Source of the DNA: Archangiaceae bacterium
Lineage (GTDB): Bacteria; Myxococcota; Myxococcia; Myxococcales; Myxococcaceae
NCBI GenBank assembly: GCA_016879935.1
Contig: JAACJQ010000148.1
Location: 1-47,579 of the forward strand
Direction: 5' to 3'
Length of the DNA stretch: 47,579 bases
The position numbers were made by a program, and so were the translations under genes. The notes beneath the pieces were generated by a model that ran no database searches, was not told the origin of the DNA, and saw only the letters and a program-made list of their open reading frames with translations. Positions 44,363-47,579 of the stretch are shown here, in pieces. Each line of letters starts with the position of its first letter. Within the stretch, counting starts at the first letter, position 1.

Positions 44363-44845
44363 ATGCGCATCGCTCTCGTCGTGCTGTTGGCCCTGTCGTC
44401 GACGGTGTTCGCGGCCGCTCCGAAGCGCATCAGCCTCGAGGTGTCGAACGCCGACATTCACTCGGTGCTGCGGCTCTTCTCGCAGGTGGGCGGCTTCAAC
44501 CTGGTGGTGAGTGAAGAGGTCACGGGCAAGGTGACGGTGAGCCTGCGCAACGTGCCATGGGACGAAGCGTTCAAGGTGGTGGTGGCCTCCAAGGGGCTGG
44601 GCGCGGAGCAGACGGGCAGCATCGTGCGCGTGGCCCCGCTGACCCGGCTGACCGAGGAGGCGCAGGCCCGGCAGCGCATCAAGGAGCTCGAGTTCGCCGC
44701 GAAGCCGCTGACGGTGCGGTTGATTCCCGTGAACTACGCGTCGGCGGAGGAGATGGCAGCGCAGGTGCGGCCGATGCTCTCTCCGCGAGGCAGCGTGACG
44801 GTCGACGCGCGTACCAACACGCTCATCGTGCGCGACGTGGAGTGA
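44363..44845 (+). CDS. Stand-alone secretin N-domain (STN plus NolW-like) protein
   Basis: This 160-residue periplasmic protein (signal LVVLLALSSTVFAAA) has an STN-like N0 domain (about 20-85: ISLEVSNADIHSVLRLFSQVGG, NLVVSEEVTGKVTVSLRNVPWDEAF) and an N1/NolW-like domain (about 115-160: VRLIPVNYASAEEMAAQVRPML, VDARTNTLIVRD). These match the periplasmic domains of PilQ. The secretin pore itself is missing, so it is either a cut-down PilQ relative or an accessory domain. GAGGAGG before the ATG supports the start. It abuts the GGDEF gene by TGATCA. Confidence 0.85.
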   Translation: MRIALVVLLALSSTVFAAAPKRISLEVSNADIHSVLRLFSQVGGFNLVVSEEVTGKVTVSLRNVPWDEAFKVVVASKGLGAEQTGSIVRVAPLTRLTEEAQARQRIKELEFAAKPLTVRLIPVNYASAEEMAAQVRPMLSPRGSVTVDARTNTLIVRDVE

Positions 44846-46249
44846 TCAGCTCTCGGACGTGGCTGGCGGCTGGGTCTGGTGCCGTGCGGCCGGCGTCGCT
44901 TCGAGGCCCTTCGACGCCATGTAGATGATGTTCCGCGTGCCTTTTTTGCCGCGGTACATGGCGCGATCGGCGAAGTCGAGCAGGGCGTCCTTCTCCTGCG
45001 CGTGCTCGGGGTAGCTGGCGATGCCGATGCACGTGGTGATGTTGAGCCCGAAGCCTTCACGCGCCAGGAAGCGGTGACTCTCGACCGCCCGGCGAATGCG
45101 CTCGGCCACCTTGAGCGCGCCTCCCGAGTCGGTGCCCCGCAGCAGCAGCACGTACTCGTCGCCACCCCAGCGGCAGACGACGTCGTTGTCGCGCACGCAG
45201 GCCTTGAGCACGCGTGAGACCTCGACCAGCAGCTTCGAGCCCACCACGTGGCCGTGCGTGTCGTTGACGCTCTTGAAGTAGTCGAGATCGAGGAAGAGCA
45301 GCGAGAAGGGCTTCTCGGCCTTCGTCGCGTTCTTGAACTCCTTGTCCAGCACGAGCTCGAGGTAGCGGCTGTTGAAGAGGTGCGTGAGATCGTCGAGGTA
45401 GACGAGATCTTCGACCTCGGCGAAGCGGCCCAGGTTCTTGAGCGCGAGCGCGAGGTGACGGCCGAGGTACGCGCCGGCTTCGACGCCCGCTTCGGGAATG
45501 TCGCCCGCGAAGAGCAGCAGCACTGCGCCGAGCTGGTTCTCGCCGTCGACGATGGGCAGCAGAAACGCCGTCTCGTACGGACCTGGCACGTCGGTGAGCT
45601 CGAGCTCCTGACCCGCGCGCGTGAGATCTTTCAGCGCTTCGCCGACCTGCGGCGTGACGACGCCTTCGAGCGCTTCGCGGTTGTCGCCCGGCACGCCTGC
45701 CCAGCCGGTGAGCTTCAGGTGATCTTCTTCGCGAACGTACAGCGCGGTCGCGTCGGCGCCGCAGAGCGTGAGGAAGCCGCTGGTCGCGGTCTCGACGAGG
45801 CGATCGCGGTCGAGCGTGGTGGCGATGCGCTGGCCCGCCTCGAGGAGCGTCACGTACCGGCGCAGGGCCTCGTGCTCCTTCAGCAACGAGTTCTGCGTGA
45901 GCGCGCGGTTCACGGCCTGGGCGAGCGTCTCGGGCGTGATCGGCTTGACGAGGTAGTCCGAGGCGCCGCTCTTGATGGCGCGCACCGCGGGTTCGACCTT
46001 GTCGAGCGCCGTGATGACGAGCACCTCGACGCCCGGGTGCTGTGACTTCACCCACTGCAGCAGCTCGAGGCCGTCTGACTGCGGGAAGATGAGATCGGTG
46101 ACGACGAGATCGAAGCGGTGGGCCGCGAAGGCCGCGCGCGCGTCGGTGGTCGAAGCGCAGGGCGTGACCTGGTGGCCCGCGCCCGTCAGGAAGTCTGCGT
46201 AGAGGGCTCGCGCGACCTTTTCGTCGTCGACCAGGAGAATCTGCGCCAT
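44846..46249 (-). CDS. REC-GAF-GGDEF response regulator (diguanylate cyclase)
   Basis: This 467-residue signalling protein has a receiver domain (about 1-120) with phosphoacceptor D52, a GAF domain (about 135-275), and a GGDEF domain (about 290-450) with RWGGDEYVLLL, where the fifth motif residue is Tyr instead of Phe. An RxxD inhibitory site (RDND) stands exactly five residues before it, suggesting product inhibition is kept. It probably makes cyclic di-GMP when phosphorylated. The ATG at 46249 starts MAQILLVDDE. No kinase is next to it. The PilZ protein at 8139 is a possible reader, though unlinked. Confidence 0.9.
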   Translation of the reverse strand: MAQILLVDDEKVARALYADFLTGAGHQVTPCASTTDARAAFAAHRFDLVVTDLIFPQSDGLELLQWVKSQHPGVEVLVITALDKVEPAVRAIKSGASDYLVKPITPETLAQAVNRALTQNSLLKEHEALRRYVTLLEAGQRIATTLDRDRLVETATSGFLTLCGADATALYVREEDHLKLTGWAGVPGDNREALEGVVTPQVGEALKDLTRAGQELELTDVPGPYETAFLLPIVDGENQLGAVLLLFAGDIPEAGVEAGAYLGRHLALALKNLGRFAEVEDLVYLDDLTHLFNSRYLELVLDKEFKNATKAEKPFSLLFLDLDYFKSVNDTHGHVVGSKLLVEVSRVLKACVRDNDVVCRWGGDEYVLLLRGTDSGGALKVAERIRRAVESHRFLAREGFGLNITTCIGIASYPEHAQEKDALLDFADRAMYRGKKGTRNIIYMASKGLEATPAARHQTQPPATSES

Positions 46250-46321
46250 GGTGCCGCGGCGTCGTACCAGATGCCGGGGACATTTCCCCATGAGGAATCT
46301 GATTCGGAGCAGGGGCTCGCC

Positions 46322-47062
46322 GTGAACGTCTCCGAGCGTCGGTTGTGCGTGTTCTTCGAGGCGGGCCGCACCCGCTACGCGATCGAGGCGACCAGCGTGG
46401 TCGAGGTTGCGCGCGCCACGCAGGACGAAGAGACGCTGCGCGGCCACCTCGCGATTCGTGATCTCTCGACGCTGCTCGGCGGTGATGCGGAAGAACGGCC
46501 CGGCACCATCGTGCTGCTCGACACCAGCCCCACCGTCGCCGCGCGCACCAAGCGGGTCGATGGCGTGTTCGACGCAGCGCCGCACCTCATGCTGCCGCTG
46601 CCGAACCGGCTCGTGCACCTGGTGGCGCCAGTGGTGAAGCAGGGGCTCGTGTCGGAGGCAGGGCTTTCGTTCGAGCTCGACGCCGCCGAGATTCCCCGTG
46701 GGTTGCCGAGACAGGCGAAGCAGCTCGAGCTGGCCACGACGACGGCGAAAGGGCCGTGTCTGATGTTCGAGTCGGGAGCCTTGAAGCTGGCGCTCCCGCT
46801 CGCGGACGTCTCGCAGGTCGCGTCGAAGGGGCCGATGTTCAACGCCGCACCCGGTGTGGGGTCGTTCGTCGGCGTGTTGATGCATCAGCAGCGGCTGGTG
46901 CCGGCGTTTTCGCTGACGGGCGCCGAGGCCGAGGCGCTGCTGGTGGTGATCGAGCTGCAGTCAGGCCCGGTCGCGTTGTCGGCTTCGCGTGCGCACGGCG
47001 TGAAGAGCCCCGAGGCGCTCGGCGAGGCGCAGGTGATCGACGCCGTCGCGACGTTCGGCTGA
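46322..47062 (+). CDS. CheW-like domain protein
   Basis: This 246-residue cytosolic protein appears to contain two CheW-like beta-barrel halves. The first (about 5-125) holds CVFFEAGRTRYAIEATSVVEVARA and RDLSTLLGG; the second (about 150-246) holds CLMFESGALKLALPLADVSQV and VGSFVGVLMHQQRLVPAFSLTG. CheW proteins couple receptors to CheA kinases, but both halves are divergent and the match is by eye only. GTG at 46322 is the chosen start, preceded by GGAG; it is divergent from the GGDEF gene by 72 bp, so a shared promoter region is possible. Confidence 0.72.
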   Translation: MNVSERRLCVFFEAGRTRYAIEATSVVEVARATQDEETLRGHLAIRDLSTLLGGDAEERPGTIVLLDTSPTVAARTKRVDGVFDAAPHLMLPLPNRLVHLVAPVVKQGLVSEAGLSFELDAAEIPRGLPRQAKQLELATTTAKGPCLMFESGALKLALPLADVSQVASKGPMFNAAPGVGSFVGVLMHQQRLVPAFSLTGAEAEALLVVIELQSGPVALSASRAHGVKSPEALGEAQVIDAVATFG

Positions 47063-47226
47063 TTGTGGTCCACGCGGCTCCGGTTCGACGGGTCGGCCGC
47101 CCCCAGATCGTGTGGACGAGAGGCAGAAGTTCCACGGCGGCGCGACGGGCGGGCGATTCTGACCGTGCGGGCGCCACCGGCAATCGCTCCGCACCATCGC
47201 GAATCGGGCGCGGTCGTTGAGCGCGT

Positions 47227-47254
47227 GTCTCGCGCATCGGCTGCCCTCAGCCGC
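47227..47254. repeat. Direct repeat A, copy 1
   Basis: This 28-bp sequence is identical to copy 2 at 47350-47377, 123 bp away. Both are followed within about 30 bp by a shared CGCGGAATCAA-type stretch, so the repeated unit is longer but interrupted by a small insertion in this copy. Confidence 0.85.
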
Positions 47255-47281
47255 CGCGGCAACGGAGCGCGGAATCAACGA

Positions 47282-47323
47282 GAGGCAGAAAACCCGCGCG
47301 GATCGCGGAAGCGCTGCCAATCG
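47282..47323. repeat. Direct repeat B, copy 1
   Basis: This 42-bp sequence agrees with copy 2 (47535-47576) at 38 positions, 253 bp away. Read on the minus strand in the frame of copy 2, it again encodes a stretch like LAALPRSARVFCL, matching the signal-peptide region of the remnant (LAANPRRARVFCL). Shorter echoes (GAGGCAGAA at 47120-47128 and CAATCGCTC at 47181-47189) stand further left. Confidence 0.85.
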
Positions 47324-47349
47324 ACCCGCAGCTCATCGATGAACCACAC

Positions 47350-47377
47350 GTCTCGCGCATCGGCTGCCCTCAGCCGC
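47350..47377. repeat. Direct repeat A, copy 2
   Basis: This is the second, identical copy of the 28-bp repeat at 47227-47254. Here it lies inside the minus-strand open frame, encoding part of the RLRAADARD stretch. Confidence 0.85.
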
Positions 47378-47534
47378 GATCGCGGAATCAATGAGTACGT
47401 CGCGTTGCCATCGATATCCTCGACGTCACCCGCGTTCACGGTGCTCTGCTGCGCCGCCGACAGCTGCGTGATGGAGCGCGTGGGCCGACATCAATCGTGG
47501 CCGCGAAGACGGGAACTCCGACGAGAACGACGAC

Positions 47535-47576
47535 GAGGCAGAAAACCCGCGCGCGTCGCGGATTCGCTGCCAATCG
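47535..47576. repeat. Direct repeat B, copy 2
   Basis: This is the second copy of the 42-bp repeat at 47282-47323, with four mismatches in two dinucleotides. It covers the start of the predicted signal peptide of the remnant on the minus strand and runs to within 3 bp of the window edge, so further copies may follow beyond it. Confidence 0.85.
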
Positions 47577-47579
47577 CTC

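Larger units (their letters stand above)
47275..47579 (-). pseudogene. Decayed minus-strand secreted-protein remnant
   Basis: Read on the minus strand from the window edge, a stretch reads like a signal peptide (ARVFCLVVVLVGVPVFAATI) followed by DVGPR. After a frameshift near 47485, an open frame gives SITQLSAAQQSTVNAGDVED, then IDGNATYSLIPRSRL, and ends at a TGA at 47275-47277. The ITQL and NAGD..DGNATY parts resemble the N-terminus of secreted parallel-beta-helix proteins, but only the start of such a protein could be present. The 42-bp repeat B lies at both its beginning and near its end. It is more probably a scrambled remnant than a working gene. The beginning may lie outside the window. 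Confidence 0.35.

Noticed and set aside
41173-44457. A 1094-residue minus-strand open frame across mlaE, mlaF, mlaD and the next gene
   Set aside because: It is the antisense of four well-supported genes and has skewed composition typical of GC-rich shadow frames.

Overview
The window comes from a high-GC chromosome of a myxobacterium (Myxococcota, most likely suborder Cystobacterineae). This rests on four things: many small lipoproteins with Gly/Ser/Ala-rich linkers after the lipobox; a matrixin protease ending in a MYXO-CTERM-like tail (Cys motif, hydrophobic stretch, Arg run); a fibro-slime lipoprotein; and lexA operators close to the published Myxococcus SOS box (C-T-R-H-A-M-R-Y-B-Y-G-T-T-C-A-G-S). 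No phage, integrase, CRISPR array, tRNA or rRNA was seen. Annotation is from reading translated frames and DNA only; no database search was run.

Layout. (1) 165-8091: tatA, then a phosphate/polyphosphate block: ppk1 and ppx divergent, two PhoB/OmpR-type regulators, one soluble PhoR-like kinase and a metallophosphoesterase. (2) 8139-9875: PilZ protein, small lipoprotein and TPR envelope protein. (3) 9898-15650: DUF177-rpmF, then fatty acid synthesis (fabH-fabD, fabG-acpP-fabF). The fab series is interrupted by a convergent gene for a Kunitz/BPTI-type protease-inhibitor lipoprotein. The same imperfect palindrome lies upstream of both fabH and fabG and looks like a shared operator. (4) 15653-21554: lipoproteins, a SIMPL protein, a 941-aa dihaem lipoprotein and rpiB. 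(5) 21616-24464: glyA-nrdR-ribD. (6) 24445-29770: an unknown protein, a fibro-slime lipoprotein, an unknown lipoprotein, a predicted exported LMW-phosphatase/ArsC-like lipoprotein, mgtE with a possible two-state leader hairpin, a small outer-membrane-like protein and trxA. (7) 29860-38288: a conserved small protein, hemD-like gene, secreted protein plus matrixin protease, GspE/PilB-type ATPase, phospholipase-D protein and two TPR proteins. (8) 38307-43335: metF-like gene, lexA with its SOS operators, and a lipoprotein-mlaE-mlaF-mlaD lipid-transport operon with overlapping start/stop codons. (9) 43411-47062: envelope protein, stand-alone secretin N-domain protein, REC-GAF-GGDEF regulator and a CheW-like protein. 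(10) 47063-47579: a gene-poor end with direct repeats and a decayed minus-strand coding remnant.

How it works together. Most genes are housekeeping (lipid, phosphate, folate, riboflavin, haem, Mg2+, redox) mixed with about eleven predicted lipoproteins. Gene packing is very tight: all eight convergent gene pairs are separated by 22 bp or less, three of them abut exactly through the palindromic double stop TGATCA, and several co-directional genes overlap by GTGA, ATGA or TGATG. The most novel-looking items are the fab operator pair, the Kunitz lipoprotein, the lipidated ArsC-like protein, the mgtE leader and the repeat-rich right end.
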